Shown here piece after piece: positions 31,604 through 45,338 of a stretch of 64,000 bases of DNA. The position numbers and the translations under genes were made by a program. The stretch is from assembly GCA_022376465.1 (NCBI GenBank), contig JACDTU010000011.1, positions 496,001 to 560,000 on the forward strand, written 5' to 3'. The stretch's first letter is position 1, and every line of letters starts with the position of its first letter. The notes beneath the pieces are model-generated. The model was given only the letters and a program-made list of their open reading frames with translations. It was not told where the DNA came from and ran no database searches. This DNA is from Cubamyces lactineus. Its lineage: Eukaryota > Basidiomycota > Agaricomycetes > Polyporales > Polyporaceae.

Positions 31604-34354
31604 GTCTAGGCGTATCGAGGGGTTTGAGGGTTCAGGCCTGAGGCCTTGAGGGGCGGTGCGGACGACGGTCTGCGATCTCACGGGTCTATTGAGGTGCACT
31701 GTTTGAGCGTTGGTTGTATATTTCATCCGTAATATGTGACAAATGTCCTCTGGTGTACTTATAACATATATATCAGGACAAGTCGCTGGAGCTGCGTATT
31801 ATCCAGGGCGCGTTACCGAACTGCAACGTACCTATCTCGCAAACTCTTGCACAGCAGTATCCTACTTGTCTGAACTCTGCGGTCATATGTCGGTGTAGGT
31901 TAATGGCCCCTGCGGACGCGTCCCAGCGATCATACACGAGCATCACGTCGTACGCCGCTCCCATGAGCCATCAGTTCAGGGCTATACAGGAGCGCAGGAT
32001 ACACACACAGAGCAGTCTCCGCGGTGGTCCGACATGAGCAACCAGGGTCGAGGGGGCAGAGTCGGCCTAGTCGGAGTTCGAAGTGACATTGCGGTAGGGC
32101 AGCCAATGCCACACAGGCGGGAGCACCGAGCAGCAGTAGCAGCAGCAGTAGTCGTCGATCCACAGCGGCGCGACCCAGGCGTACGAAGCGAGCCCGTATT
32201 AGGATATGTTTTGCGCGGTTCCGCACACTCCAGAACGGCTCAATCCGTAACGGTTGAGCTCAATTGACATACGAGGGAACACGACGGAGCATTCGAAGTA
32301 GAAGACCCTCGCGCCGCCCATTACCGTTTAAACCCCACCCGCCCAGCGCGTTACCTCGTGTGGCCCGCTTGGCGCGCCAGGGCCGCGACGGAGCCGCGTG
32401 CACTGAATGGGGGACGATCGGCCTGCTGTTGGGCGTGAGGATCATGACGCACCAGACACCAGCCCTGTGGAAGACAACGTGCTGGACTCGAGAAAGAAGT
32501 AGCAGAAGAGCTGCCCCTGCACGGTGGAGTGCGGAGCCTAGACACGCCCCCTTCCTGGAGGAAGTGCACCTGCAAGAGGCCTGCGGCGAAGCGCGAGTCT
32601 ACAGTCCGCGGCATTGGCGAACGATACTCGGAAAGGCAGCATCCGAGATTGGCTGTCTGTAGATTGGGTGTGGGTCCGGATACGGGTTGTAACGTGCTAC
32701 GCGTATGGCAATGGCACAGGTTGAAGACTCCAGTAGCCCGGGTAGGTAGGGGGTAGAGTGTAGCTACCCCGCTGTAGGCAACCGCCGTCCGCAGTTGCCT
32801 CTCTGTCTGGGCCCGTCTGGCTCAAGGATAAGCTGTGGAAACTGTCAACCCGACACTTGTTTGAGAGTTAACTCGAGTGGATAGAAGTCTTCACAGCATG
32901 CGTCCTCTAACTCCGTTCTAAATCCTCCCCGAGTGGGCGCCTGATGCGAAGACGTTCGGTAGAACTCAGTGAGAGCCGAAGGCATTAACCACAAAGAAGT
33001 CGGAAGCCCTGCGGGCGCGCCCGACTAAGGCGCTATCCGCAGGGCAGCGCCTACAAATTACACGACAAATGTGCGTACCTAGCCCTGAGGTCCATGAACC
33101 CGTGTCGGGCAGGGCGCCGGATATCATTACGGCACGAAGACGTGCCATATCCTGCAGGCGAACGTTGACTGGTTCCTTGATATTCGTCCGCGGCATACTT
33201 GGAAGACCCCGTCGCAATCTTGCCCTTTCCGGCGCCGGAAAGCCTCAAGGAAGTCAGACAAGGTGCAACGCAGGCTGATCCTTCCACGTTATCGCGCAGG
33301 TGAGTGAGCAGGATCGCACGTATCAATGTCGAGTTCGACGTAAAGCGAGCCTGGTGCGGTAGCGAGACGGAGCGTATATGCGAATGAAACGCTTCCAGGA
33401 AGATCATACCGGTAACGCGCTCAGGACAGATTCCCACCGAGTTACATGTACCGGGCGGGGGTCGGCCAATCATGTCGCACAGCGGGCGGGGCATCGAGCA
33501 CGACCCCAGACGAGGAGGACCGCGTGTGCGTCGTGTGATCGATATGAGGAGGCGGCTGTCAGGGATATGTTCCCATGGATGGCCGTCTTTCGCGAGGCCC
33601 GCAGAGACGGAGCGCTGCACATGTGTCGTAGAGCCGTAGCAAGATGAATGCTGACCGATAGGGCGCCGAAGCTTCGCGAAGGGGGAGCAGACACAGCCTG
33701 AAGATGACAGATGGTTGCGAGAGAGGGCCGAGCACGACGAGGAGGACGCGACGGACGTCGTTGCGGACGACGACAAAGGAGAGGACGGGGAAGAGGCGGA
33801 CGTCGGTGAGATCGAGGAGGACGATTGCCAGCCTCGTGGGACGAGAAGCGAGCGCGTGATTGAGGACCCTGCATCTGGGGAAGCGCCCGTGCCTACGCTC
33901 GGCCACACCTAACCACACTCTAATAATTTATAACCTCCCTCCGTGGGTTCATACTCTCCCCCTTCTCGCCTTTACTAAACCTTCTCTGACGACCCGTAAC
34001 GGTAAAGCACGAAGACAAGAACGCCGAGCAGGCACAGCCCAAGAAACTGTGGCTTGAATAAAGTCTCGGCTTGACGATCGGCTAGGCACTCCGCGCCGCT
34101 CGGCATTCTAGGGGGCCTATGTTCAGCTCCTTCGAAGCTCTTCGCCTTCGTACCCCGTTATCATCTCCACCTCTCCCTCTTCTTCCGTCCTCTTCAGAGC
34201 TCGCCTCTCACGTCTGAACGACCACGACTGCTCACGACGACCTCTACGACCTCTCGTTCTGTCCTCTCGTTCACTCGGTGTTCCTAGTGGTGCAGGCGAC
34301 CCGTGAACGCTAGACCGACATTCGAGATACGACACTCTCTACAACGCCTACACA
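31604..34354. other. Gene-poor stretch, 2.75 kb
   Basis: This is the longest stretch without a supported gene. Long open frames on the minus strand (33051-33908, 33559-33918) start at non-ATG codons and are Ser- or Leu-rich by composition only. CAG/AGC-type trinucleotide repeats occur at 32130-32150. I recognise no transposon or RNA gene. The last 300 bp are the promoter of the antiporter gene. Confidence 0.4.
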
Positions 34355-37300
34355 ATGAGATTCGATCCTGTGAGTCCCCCGACCCTCGAGCCCTGCTCAT
34401 AGCCCTCTGAACGTCGTCTCAGTTCGAAGTTTCCATCCCCCATATCGCCTATGCGGCATTGGGCGGGTTCGTAGTCCTGGTGAGCATACTCCCTCGGACT
34501 TCCCATTCACGCCTTCTGACGCGTTTCTCTAGTTTGGAATGTTCTCTCTATTCATCCGAGAGAAGGTATGTCGCGCTGAGTCCACCTCCGGAACGTCTTC
34601 TGTACTGAGACGATATAGCTTTACATCGGAGAAGCCATCTGGGCTTTCCTCTTCGGAGTCGTCATAGGTGAGCTATGTCCTTGCAACGTCTTCGAACCTG
34701 GTACTGACCCCCTCAGGGCCGTATGGCGCGAATATTTTTGATCCTAGAGGTTGGGGAGGGGGCGACAGGGAGACCATTAACACCATCACCTTAGAAGTGA
34801 CCCGCGTCGTACTCGCCATCGGAGTCTTCGCTATTGGAGTTGAGCTGCCCAAGGCATATATGCAACGGCACTGGAAGAGTTTACTCTTCCTACTTGGTCC
34901 CATCATGACCTGGGTATGCAGTCACTCGATTTCTGCAGTTCGTAGCGCCCTCTGACCGCAAATTCCTCGCAGGGCTGGTTCGTCTCCGGAGCTTTGATCT
35001 ATGCGCTCATCCCCGGTCTCAACTTCCTCTCGTCCTTGGCAGTTGCAGCATGCCTCACACCGACAGATCCTATTCTCGCTGCGGCTGTCGTCGGCGGAAA
35101 ATACGCGGACAAGCATGTCCCGGCGCATCTCCGACACCTCCTCGCAGCTGAGAGCGGTTGCAACGACGGAGCTGCATTCCCCTTCCTCTTTCTCGCCCTC
35201 TACCTCATCATTGACTCCTCTACTGGTCGGGCGATATCCGATTGGTTCTTACTCCTCTGGCTATGTGCGTGGTTTGTGCTATTTCCGAAGTGAGCGCCGT
35301 TTTCGCTGACCCTACTCCACCATGCTACAGACCAAGTCGTGATGGGCATCGTCTTCGGCGCGCTGTTGGGGTTCGGTTTCCGGCACCTCATGAAATTCTG
35401 CGAGCACAAAGACCTCATCGATCGCCAATCATACGTCGCACAATACGTCTCCCTTGCGATGCTGACCATCGGCGCGACAACCCTCCTAGGCTCGGACGAT
35501 CTACTCGCCGCGTTCTCATGCGGGACGGCCTTTGCATGGGACGGTTTCTTTAACAAGCAGACGGAAGAGTCTGTGTTCTCGTCCGTCATTGACTTGCTCT
35601 TCAACATCGCCGCGTTCGTTTTCGTGGGCGCGTGGATGCCATTCAGCGACTTTTCGAACCCGAACCTCACCCTGTCCGTATGGCGGCTCATCGTTATTGG
35701 GATCCTGGTGATGATCCTCCGTCGGCTCCCCATCGTTATAGCGCTCTACAAGTGGATCCCCGACATTAAGACGTTCCGCGAGGCCGTCTTCAGCGGCCAT
35801 TTTGGCCCCATGGGTATCGGTGCGTTCCCCTTGACCAATTATGCAATACCAGACGTTTCTGGAACGCGCAAAGAAGTGGCTGACACTAACGCGTCTATTC
35901 TTGCTGGGTCTAGGTGCCATCTTCATTTCGACCCTTGCCGCCGAGCAGCTCCCGAAACCGCACGACCCTCCGCAAGGCCAGGAGGAGCTCCTGTCCGCGT
36001 CTATCCAGCCCATTGTCGCATTCATGGTGCTCTGCTCCATCGCCGTGCATGGCCTTTCCATCCCGTTCTTCACCTTCGGTCGGCGCGTGCACTCGGTCTC
36101 GCGTACCTGGTCCCGACACGACACGTTCGGGACGTTCGGCTCGCGTCGCGGAACTGGAACTGGCGGGCGCACGATCCTCCCCGAATGGACGACGCAGATC
36201 CGCCACGTGCAGCCGGGCGAAGAGATCGTCATCAACCGGGACCGCATGGCGGACGACGGCGGGCGCGAGGAGAGCCTCACGCCCGTCGCCGGCACGTCGT
36301 CCGAGGAAGAGAAACACCAGCAGACGCAGGACGAGGGAGAGAAGACGGAGAACCCGCCCGATGGTACGGAGACGTACCAGGAATGGCGCGAGGGCCCCCA
36401 CAGGGTGGTAGAACGGCGCGAAGGGCCTGGGGCAGAGGTCGGTTGCATTCTTGTTTCTTGGCCACTTGGCCCTCTGCGGCTAGGCGTGTCCCCGAACAAG
36501 CTTTCTGACTGTATTGTGTTCATCGCAGGTGGAAGTCGAGGTGCAGCGTAACGCATACGGTCCGAACGAGACGACAACGAACAGGCTCCGGGTCGCCGAG
36601 GACGAGACCGCGCACGTAGTTGGCGAGATTCGCGACAAAATGAGGCGCGCCCCTTCGCAATTGGAGGACGCGCTCGCCCACGCCGAGCGGGGCATTAAGC
36701 ACGAAGCGCGAGAAGTAGGCGAAAAGGCCAAGGAAGCCGGCGAGACCGCGATGCACGCTCTTAGCCCACAGCAGTCGCACTCGAGGCCCGGCCCAGAAGA
36801 CCATGAAACAAACAGAGAAGGAGGAGGCAGCGAGGAGGACGAGGGGTGGATGTCGGACCAGAGTGCGGGCGAGCCCTCGAGCGCGGCTGGCAAAGGCCGC
36901 ACGAAGTCGCCCAAGCTGAAAATCCCGAAGCCCAAGATCAACGTCTCACGCCCGGTCGGCACTCGACGGCGCACGTCTATGCGTCGGGGTGTGCTCGGGC
37001 AGCGACCACAAGTCATCCAGCGGTCGCAGAGCGAAGACTTTAGCTCGCGCCGGCAGCCCGTAGCCGAGGAAGTGGACGAGGATGATGGGCGGGGGCGGAG
37101 CTCAGCGCTGCGCCCGCCCGCAGGGTCGCGCCAGCCGTCAGGCATGCGCACACCTCAGCACCGACGCATCGACTCGATCCGCTCCGCGAACCAAAGCCGC
37201 GAGATGTCCCCCGCGCGCTCGGTGCGCTTCGCGGGTGAGGCGGGCCTAGACCGCAGCGGGCATGCGACTCCACGGCTGTTGTCCCCGACGGGCCCGTCGA

Positions 37301-37410
37301 CGCCCACTGCGACCGCGCACGGGAGCGAGGCAGAGACAGAGGAGGACGACTCGCCGCGGAGCCAGGTGCGGTTCAGCTTGCCGTCGGGCCAGGAGGTGCG
37401 GCAGGCATGA
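34355..37410 (+). CDS. NHA1: Plasma-membrane Na+/H+ antiporter (Nha1/Sod2 type)
   Basis: About nine exons give a protein of roughly 850 aa. The first three exons are tiny (MRFDP, then FEVSIPHIAYAALGG and FGMFSLFIREK), as is common at the start of fungal Nha1. The membrane domain has FLFGVVIGPYGANIF, the CPA1 motif LTPTDPILA in the core and ESGCNDGAAFPFLF, whose Asn-Asp pair is the ion-binding site of this class. About ten further hydrophobic helices follow, up to FMVLCSIAVHGLSIPFF. The cytosolic C-terminal tail (about 400 residues) is long, acidic and rich in Ser, Glu, Arg, with SRTWSRHDTFGTF just after the last helix, as in other fungi. The antiporter exports Na+, K+ or Li+ against protons, giving salt tolerance and pH control. 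An intron at 35831-35913 joins GPMGIG to AIFISTLAAE. Confidence 0.93.
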
Positions 37411-38725
37411 TGAGGGCGCGATAGGATGTGATTTGGCTGAGGGATCTGGATGGTTGTGTGATAGAGGAAGGGTCTCGGAGGGTTGACCCTAGGTCTGGAT
37501 GGCCATGGGTCGACGTGCCCGGGAGTTGTGGTACAGCCCGGGCGGCTGGGAAGCTTGGATACGCACGCAGTCGCGCTTGCCCTGCTGGTTCCGTGAATGT
37601 GAATAGAGGGACGATGCCCGGAGGGTCGCATGCTGGGATCGCGGACGCCATGTAGAATACCATCGGCAGGCCTGGGGCTCCTGCCCTCCTGCGCGTTAAT
37701 GCTTCTGTCGTGTATCGTTGTTCTTTTTGTCTCTTTCCTTCTCCTCGTATAGTCCCATCTTGATCTCGTCTCATCTCGCCTCATCTAGTCTCCCTCATCT
37801 CGTTCTCCGTCCTGCTTTCCTCAGTTTCAAGTCGCGCGCCTCCCTGCATGTACCCCAGTGTATTCCCCCCACCTTGCATCTAGTGTATACGTTCGCATCT
37901 ATCTGCATCCATCTCTGCACATTCAATGATTTCTTCCTTTTCTCTCATGATTCGTATGCATCGTTTTCACGGACCGTCTGCAATCTATCTCTATTTATCT
38001 GGCGTTACATGGTCTTGGAAGCTGCAGTGGGATCTCCTGTTCCGCGGCCTTCGGCTTGGCGTGAGCGGAACATGTGCGCGGCTCCGAGGGCGGAGACGGT
38101 CCTTGTGCGCCTTTGCCCTTATTGTAAGCCCGGAGTCGCTTGGAATATCCTAGACCAGTGGTCGTGACGCTGCCAAGTACGGACCTAAGATGGCCGAGGC
38201 ATCCCAGCGCGGTCTTGGACTGTGGACATGCATGCGCATGCGCAGTTCTGAGCTAATGATTTACTAGGATGGGCAAACAGGAAAGGTAAGCCTAATTTGG
38301 TCTTCAATGTAGCACTCTAGCTCAGGCTGTTCTGCACGAGTCCAACGGAAACCATGGTCAGCGATCATCTTCCTCGTGTGCTCGAAGTCTCAGTACTCTG
38401 CTCATGCAAATCTACAGAGGTCATCATCATTGCATCATGTTTCCCGGTCGGCGTACGTGCTTCAAGTAACTCTTGCAGACGGTTGACGCTGACGAAACGT
38501 GTGCTTTCGCGTCGGCCGGGCATCCGATCAGTGGTCAGTGGACAATATTTACGTACATGGTACTCAGAGCCGGGCTGCACTGTGCGCATGGCGTAGAGGC
38601 CATCAACTTGAACCACGTCACCGTCCACGTCGACGTCGACTCGAAGTCCAAGCTCGTTGAAGGTCTACCAACCATCAGTGGTTTCTATCCGCCCTCCATT
38701 CGCTCTTTCGCTCTCTCGATCTACT
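37411..38725. other. Gene-poor stretch, 1.3 kb
   Basis: TC-rich tracts with repeated CTCATCTCGTC-like words fill about 37720-37810. Open frames are short and carry no domain. The right end is the promoter of the next F-box gene. Confidence 0.4.
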
Positions 38726-40397
38726 ATGCTATCGATGCATCAAGCGTTGTCTTGTGCTGATATCCTCGACGACATCTTCGAATGGCTGGCTCTTGCATAT
38801 TCTGACACGCTATGGTCTACAACAGAGGGCCATATTGCGGGCACATGCACATCGCGCGCACTTCGTGGTGCTCGGAATGACCTTGCCTCTGCCGCGTGTG
38901 TGTGCAGGTCTTTCCATGAACCTGCTGCACGCATCCTATGGCGAAAGCTTGATGGCATCTTCCCCGCTCTCAAGCTACTCCCCGGATTCATCGAGGAATG
39001 GGACTCGGACGGCGGCCACAATGGACATCCGGCCATCCGGAAGAAAAGATGGGTGAGAGCGTCCTACGAATATCTACGACATAAACTGTCATTAGTAACA
39101 ACTTGGTGTGAGTTAGACCTTCCCTAAAACGAGCGACGTGCCCTCCTGTGACTGGGACAGGTTTTACAGATATACGGTATCCGTACAGATCATCGGCTTT
39201 CCATCACAGCCGTCGCATGCTTTCCCCGAGTGCATTAGCGGGAAGAGTTGGTCTTCGCTGGTCGAATTATTCCAAGGGCGTTCTCCTTTCCCGAACTTAC
39301 GCAAGCTCTCTTGGACGGCGGATGAGTTTGGACTCATCATGATACCTCCTCTTTTATCGCCGTACCTTGCGGATATCACTATACGCCCCGTGGACGAAAC
39401 AGACTTGACGCTCGAGGATGTGCCTGTTAGCACTCGACACTTGGACGCATTACTGCAGGAGCTATGCAAGCCGGGCACACCCCAGCTTACCGCATTCACA
39501 TTCTACACTTGTCGCCCGACAACGGCTCCTCAAGTGTTGGTTGGCCTTCGCGTGCCATACCCGACTCTCCGCTTCTTGTCTCTCATCTGTGATCTCCGAG
39601 GAGAGTCGAACCGACCCAATGTGCAGTTGGCTGACCTAGCGGCACTCTCACATTTCCCACTGCTCGAGAGACTTGTTCTCCGAGGGCTGCGTTTTGAGTC
39701 CGAAGACTCGACGAATTCCCAGGGACGACCGATCGAATTGCCTAATCTCGGAAAGCTCAGGCTTGAGAGCACTACCAATGCTCATCTTGTCTTGCAAAAC
39801 CTTTGCACCCCCGCGCTTCGTGCCTTGCACGTCGATAACCTGTTCATCCTGGACTCCACTGGCATAGAGTGGAATTCCATATCATGGCTTCCCCCACTTC
39901 CCGCTTTAGAGGTGCTCAATTGCAAGTTTTCCCTGATGTTCGCCAACTCCGCGACCCCAATCTCTACGCTGTTTGCATCCATCTCCACCTTGGAGCGGCC
40001 CCGGTCGCTATCAATACATTGCCGATCGTGTCGAAACGTAGTAGTGGGCGACGAAGACCTAACCGCTGTCTCGCAAGCTTTGCCTGCGTTGGAGACGCTC
40101 TCCATTCGTCTACGGCTGCTACCCCTCTCAGAGGGTTTCCACTCTATCAGCATGTCGGGCCTCGCGACTTTGGTCCACAGTTGCCCGCAACTGAGGGAAC
40201 TGGAACTACCTCTGCTCCGAGTGCGTACCGAGGATCTTGTCCACATGCCCGGTGAGCCTGTCGCTCATGGGCTGCGACGCCTGTGGCTGGAAGAAGGCTG
40301 GACGCCAGAGCTACACTCCTTGATCCGCGACAGACTCTGCCCAAATCTGGAGGATATACCCGATCCTGAAGCACAAGCCGTTCTGCCCACCGATTGA
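38726..40397 (+). CDS. F-box/LRR-like protein 3
   Basis: Two exons (38726-39052, 39117-40397) give 535 aa with a phase-0 junction. The F-box is split by an inserted segment: CADILDDIFEWLALAY, then a loop of about 25 residues, then LASAACVCRSFHEPAARILW. The body has LRR-like strands such as FPNLRKLSWT, YLADITIRPV, FPLLERLVLRGL and LPALETLSIRLRLLPL, ending with CPNLEDIPDP. It should act as an SCF adaptor by family analogy. The start ATG at 38726 gives the shortest N-terminus before the F-box, as in related genes. Confidence 0.8.
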
Positions 40398-40526
40398 ACA
40401 GGTATAATAACAGTCATTCTAACCTCCACCCCAAGTGAGTGCATTCTTTCGCTGCTACGAATCATACTACTAACATTCGTGCCACCAGGAGTACATATTT
40501 GGCACCTACGCTACCCAAGTCCGGTC

Positions 40527-42851
40527 CTATGCGGCCTTTTCCTTTGTACTAGGCTTGGACGCGGTGGGCCCACCCTTCACACTATGTTTCCCCTCCCCTT
40601 CGATATGACTGAGATCCGCACCGAGAGCGCTGAACCCTGCCCGCAACACTGTCAGCCACCAAACGAACAGGACTCCTAGCACAGTCGGGGCGCCGCTCAT
40701 CTCGAACGCATCGAACGCGCGCGCCAACCACACGGCGCTAGCAGCAGGCCTGCGGTCGGCGTCGACGATCTTGAACGGCAGCCGCACGTTGGGGCCGGCA
40801 AGGGCTGCCGCTGCGCGGAGCCCAGAGGTGAAGCCGTCTTCGTGGAAGCCGTACTTGAGCCATGCCCCAGCGTAGGAGACCCCGCGCGTCCGTTGAATAG
40901 AAGGGATCTCGGATTGGGCGCGGATGGCCTGTGTGTAGATTGTTAGCCGTAGACGGGGGAAAAGCCTGAGACTGGCGATGTATTCATTGAGGGCATACCT
41001 CCAAGCTGAGAATGGGATGGTCGTACTCATACCTTCCCGCTACAAGTTCGGGATCGGGGTCGAAGGGCGGATTGAGAGTGACTAGGACGGGGCCGTGCTT
41101 TTTCATAGGGATGTGCTGAAGCTCGTTCATCCAGTCTAGCGCGTCGACGTCAGTCAGAAACGATGGCACAGTGGACGGTGGACTAACATGTTCTGTCACA
41201 GGGAATGCGGGCTGGTTAGTGAGATGTTTACTTTGGATTCGGTCCGTTAAACAGCTAGTAACGCACAAAGAGACGCGGTTGACGTTGGGCAAGTATCGCC
41301 CAGCGCTGTCCGTCACGGACGTTGTCAAGTAGTTCCAGCACGACCATGCTAGTCGGGATACGGGCATGAGCTGCGAAGAATAGGCGAATTCCGTCAACAA
41401 ACGACCCTCAGGACCTGTAGCTATGTGACCAACCCGCTCGTCGCAGTGCAAGACTGCTTCGTTCTTATTCCACTTGAACGCCTCTAGGATGCGCGTCTCT
41501 TCCGGGGACATCCCGCCGCCAGCCCTGAGGATGTCCATAGTAGTGTCGGTATGACACGCGAGTATGACTTCGTCGAAGGTTAGAGTCTCCCCAGCGGCGG
41601 TCGTGATCTCCACTCGGTGCGTCTTCTCGTCATTACTGAACACATGTATAGGCTTCACTGATACAACGGGCGTGGAGAGGTGCAGCTGTGACGCGGGGAG
41701 CGTGGACAATATCTTCTGGACGTATGTTCGACTAGGGAACAGCGCGGTGAGTCCGTGTTAGATGAATGGGGCTTGGGTATGCGCACCTTCCGCCGCGAAG
41801 AGTGAGCCACGAAGGTTTTCCGGTGATCTGGAGGAGGTGATGGTTATACATGAATTGAATCTGCAAGCACGGTTCTCTTAGGAAAATTCGACGCAGCAGC
41901 ATGTATCAAGGAGGCCCTACCAAGGTGCGCGCAGGGAAGTCCAAAGCGCACTTGTCCGGAGGTGTACTCCATATGGCCGCGGACATCGGCTGAAATTCAG
42001 AGCCAGGTGAGAACCGTCGCCAGTACGAAAGGAATCATGAAGCATACAATGAGGTAGTTGTCCCGGAATGAGTCGGAAAAATTGTGTTGTTCCAGATATG
42101 CCCCAATGGAGAGTTCATCATCTTGTACGCCGCACCTCTCGAGATCTAGCAGGAGCTTCTGCGCGCTGGCGTTGAAACGAAGCACATCGTACAGGAGGCG
42201 CCACATATTGGGGTCCAATAGGCGCGATGGCTGACAGAAGACCGTCGCCAGGTTGTTCCCGGCCCACTCAAATGCGCCGCTGTCTCGCGAAACTGAAAAC
42301 GTCATCTCTGTTGGGAGGATGCGCTCAGCGAGGTCCGGGTACAGTTTGAGGAAGTTGATGAAGTTCGGGTAGGTGCTAGGGTTGAAGACGATCTGTATTC
42401 ATATGGATATCGTTAGACGTTGCATGGGATGTGTATGCTCGCTGATCCTCACGAAACCACTGAAAAGGGTGAGTCAGTCAATATATATCCCTACATAGCA
42501 CCCATACAAGAGAAGGTTCAACATACGTGTCGACATCAACGGACTCCATATTGAGCCGAGAGTAAGTGACAGTATTAGCGTGTCCGCCTGGGCGTGAATC
42601 CGCCTCAAAAAGGTGGACCTCATGGTTTGTATTCTCGTTCAGTAGCTGTCATATCGTATCAGCCCTCTGGCATAAGAACCCAGCGTTTCCCGTTCTTACC
42701 CAAGTAGCTGCAAGGCCCGAAACTCCCGAGCCGACGACCGCAACTCTCATTCTTGCAAGCTTCGCGACCTCTTCGGGCAAACCTGTAGTACTCAAAAACA
42801 ATCAGCTTGTACGGACGCACGAGTCAGAGTGTCAGAGGCAGACGAGCACAT
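40527..42851 (-). CDS. COG2907-type FAD/NAD(P)-binding oxidoreductase (amine-oxidase fold)
   Basis: About ten exons give roughly 590 aa. The dinucleotide-binding motif is VAVVGSGVSGLAATWLL, followed by the GG doublet VHLFEADSRPGGHANT and then DTGFIVFNPSTYPNF, all diagnostic of the predicted NAD/FAD-binding proteins of COG2907. These often sit beside cyclopropane-fatty-acid synthases in bacteria, and the fungal homologues are uncharacterised flavoproteins. The middle contains FDEVILACHTDTT; the C-terminus has the FAD-contact segment VSYAGAWLKYGFHEDGF and then a likely membrane helix (APTVLGVLFVWWLTVL). DTGF is encoded with help from a 7-nt exon (42453-42459). The start at 42851 requires a 38-nt intron; if that is rejected, the ATG at 42750 is the next choice. 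Confidence 0.82.
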
Positions 42852-43110
42852 TTAGTCTACGTGGACGCAAGCTGCGGGGGCGTGGGAGTGTGCAGGGCGT
42901 GCACGACGTTGGCATAGAGAGCATCGTCAAGTTGGCATCTTGGATACCGCATTCGTGCAGCAGCTGCACCACGCCACAGCCACCCCCTCCCCCTAACGCT
43001 GACCTCACATTTCCGTAACATAATAAACGACTTCAAGGCATTTTGCCTTGCCATGGTAATATTACACTTGGTTCTGTTCCAGTACATGCAGAAGAAATCG
43101 AGACACTGCA

Positions 43111-45338
43111 TCATTCGACATGGGAAAGGACCTTCTCTCGGAGGTTCGGGATCCTGGGCTTGAAGCGGACCACGAACGGGTAGGGATGAGCAAGCGCCCC
43201 ATCCTTGATGGCCATTGTGTCGATTGGATGGGCCGGGTCCTCACTTATCTCGAACGCCCACAGAGTTAGAGCGGTGTTGATGAAGACAGACCTAGGAAAC
43301 CTCCTTGAGCGATGGGCATATGTGAGTGCCAGAAATAAGACGCACCTTTCGGCAACATGCATGCCGGGGCAGATCCTGTTCCGTGCGCCAAGTGAGCGGG
43401 ACGAAGTAAGGACAAGATGTCTGCGCTTTGATCGCACCTGCGTCCAAAGCCCCAGTTGAAATACTTCAAGTCATCCCGCATTTTGCCCTTATCATCAAGC
43501 CAGCGCTCAGGCTTGAACTCTTCGGGATCCGGGTACACGTCCGGGTCACGGGCAATCGCCCTGCACAGCTCAATGCATCAGCGTGCTGGCGAGGATGCAC
43601 GAGAGACGTACCAATGACATGCTAGGACCTCCGTTCCTGCTGGGATGACATAACCTTTCTGTTCGCCTTTGTAATCAGCTCAGTTCGGCCACCAGCACCG
43701 GCGCTGTATCTTACCCAGAACACGTCCTTTGTCGCCCTGTGGGCAAATCCTGTACAGAGCGCGTCAAAAACTCGGATATCCCGCCCATCCAATCATTCTT
43801 AGTACCTATCGGAGATACGGGCCTCCACCGGTAGACCTCTTGTACGAAGGCGCAGACCTCAGGTAGAATTTGTTGATCAGCAAAGGTGGGCACTATGGCA
43901 TGACGTCAACGAATACTTCGAAATTGCTGCAGGAGGCACGGGAGCTACGTACATCGGTCACGACCCACTATCTCGTCCAATTGTGCTTGCACTCTTGCCT
44001 GGAGGTGAGGGTAGCGGGCTGCCGCCATGATGACAATCGGCAATACTCCTGCGGTCTGTCACAGAATCCCCACTCGTTAGCGACGTGGTGCTGGCGGTCC
44101 TCAAGTGTCATTTAGCCTACCGTATCAGAACCCGCGCCGAACATGGAGCCTGCTAGGTATGCCAATTCATCGTCGCTCAGGCCAAACTCCTCCTGCCGCT
44201 CTAAGAGAGATAGCGCGAAGCACGGAAGAGCTTCATTCTTCGCCTGTAGTTCTGTGGCGTCAGTGTTTTACCAATCTCAGGGGCGCGCCGGAGTTAGAGC
44301 TCACTCGGCGGTCTTTGACCGTCTGAACTTGACTGCGGAACAGAGCGACTTCCTCTTGGTGGTACTTCCTCAGCTCCGTGGTGAAGCCCGGAACGTACTT
44401 CAAGAACGGATAACTGTCGACCAGGTATGCACCTGGGCGCATAGCATAGCCTATGCGCTCGATGCCTTTGTTGATTTGTTTGACCTCGGGGTCGGAGTAC
44501 GATGTCGGTGAGGTCTTTCCATAAGTGATACCCATGACGACGCTGGCAGCGTAGCTGCACGAGTTGTCAATATCTAGACCAGCCTGGCCCCAATGATACG
44601 CATTGACGCGTACCGTTTCGCATGGTTGATGAACTCGTCGGGATCGTCTAGCAGATCCAAGATGAAGTTACGGGCGTTGTGCATCTGCAGAGGCTCATAT
44701 CGTGCGGCGCTCTGCGGTTGCAATGTGGCATGCAGGGCACTAGGGAGAATCGTCAGACCAAGCATATCCAACCAGTAAGGAGTCTTGATTTGTTTACCTC
44801 CTGTACTTCCGTAGACGTTCGCCCGCGCCGATGATCAGGACACGCATGCCCCCGGATATGAGCTCTCCGGCTGAAACGGACCGAGGCCGGTCAGCAAGGT
44901 TATGTGATTGCTTAACCATGATGTCTACGGCAGGCTGGCGGGCGTGTGAGCAGGTGCAATACCACACCGACGCGCATAGTCGGAACGTACCTCTACGCGC
45001 GCGATGACTACGAGGCGACGCGAGCCATACCGGAGGGTGAAGATGGGTCCATACGTCTCAGCGAGTCGAGTGCAATGACGGTGCGCACTGCAGCGCAAGG
45101 GGTTATTGATCCTCTCTGCCAAGCAGGGAGTACAGCCCACTCACTAGTTGGCCGGAGGCGCATTCCCGAATAACCAGTGGCCAGGAGGACTCGGTGGGAG
45201 CCTCTGGTCTTGCTTTCCCAGACGTACCTTCCACACAACAGCATAACACGCCGCGGCGAATGCCACAAGAAGGAGCGGACTGACAAAACGCGAGAACGAC
45301 GCCCCGTCGAGCATGGGCGAGAGAGTGAGAGAAGACAT
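43111..45338 (-). CDS. Cytochrome P450, copy B
   Basis: About twelve exons give a P450 of about 510 aa, a close paralogue of copy A at 23169-25412 with matching intron positions. It has the anchor FVSPLLLVAFAAACYAVVW, the hinge LPPSPPGHWLFGN, the I-helix AGSDT, the K-helix EVYR, the motif FKPERW and the haem loop FGRRICPG, again split by an intron after the second Arg. All motifs are intact. At the place where copy A has a GC donor, this copy has a normal GT donor (YRR|gtaaac, then SALHATLQPQ). The C-terminus (PYPFVVRFKPRI, then LREKVLSHVE) is nearly identical to that of copy A. A membrane-bound endoplasmic reticulum monooxygenase of unknown substrate is the likely product. Confidence 0.9.

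Noticed and set aside
33051..33908. 285-codon open frame on the minus strand
   Set aside because: It begins with a GTG rather than ATG, and the Ser-rich part is the antisense of an acidic low-complexity reading; no homology recognised.
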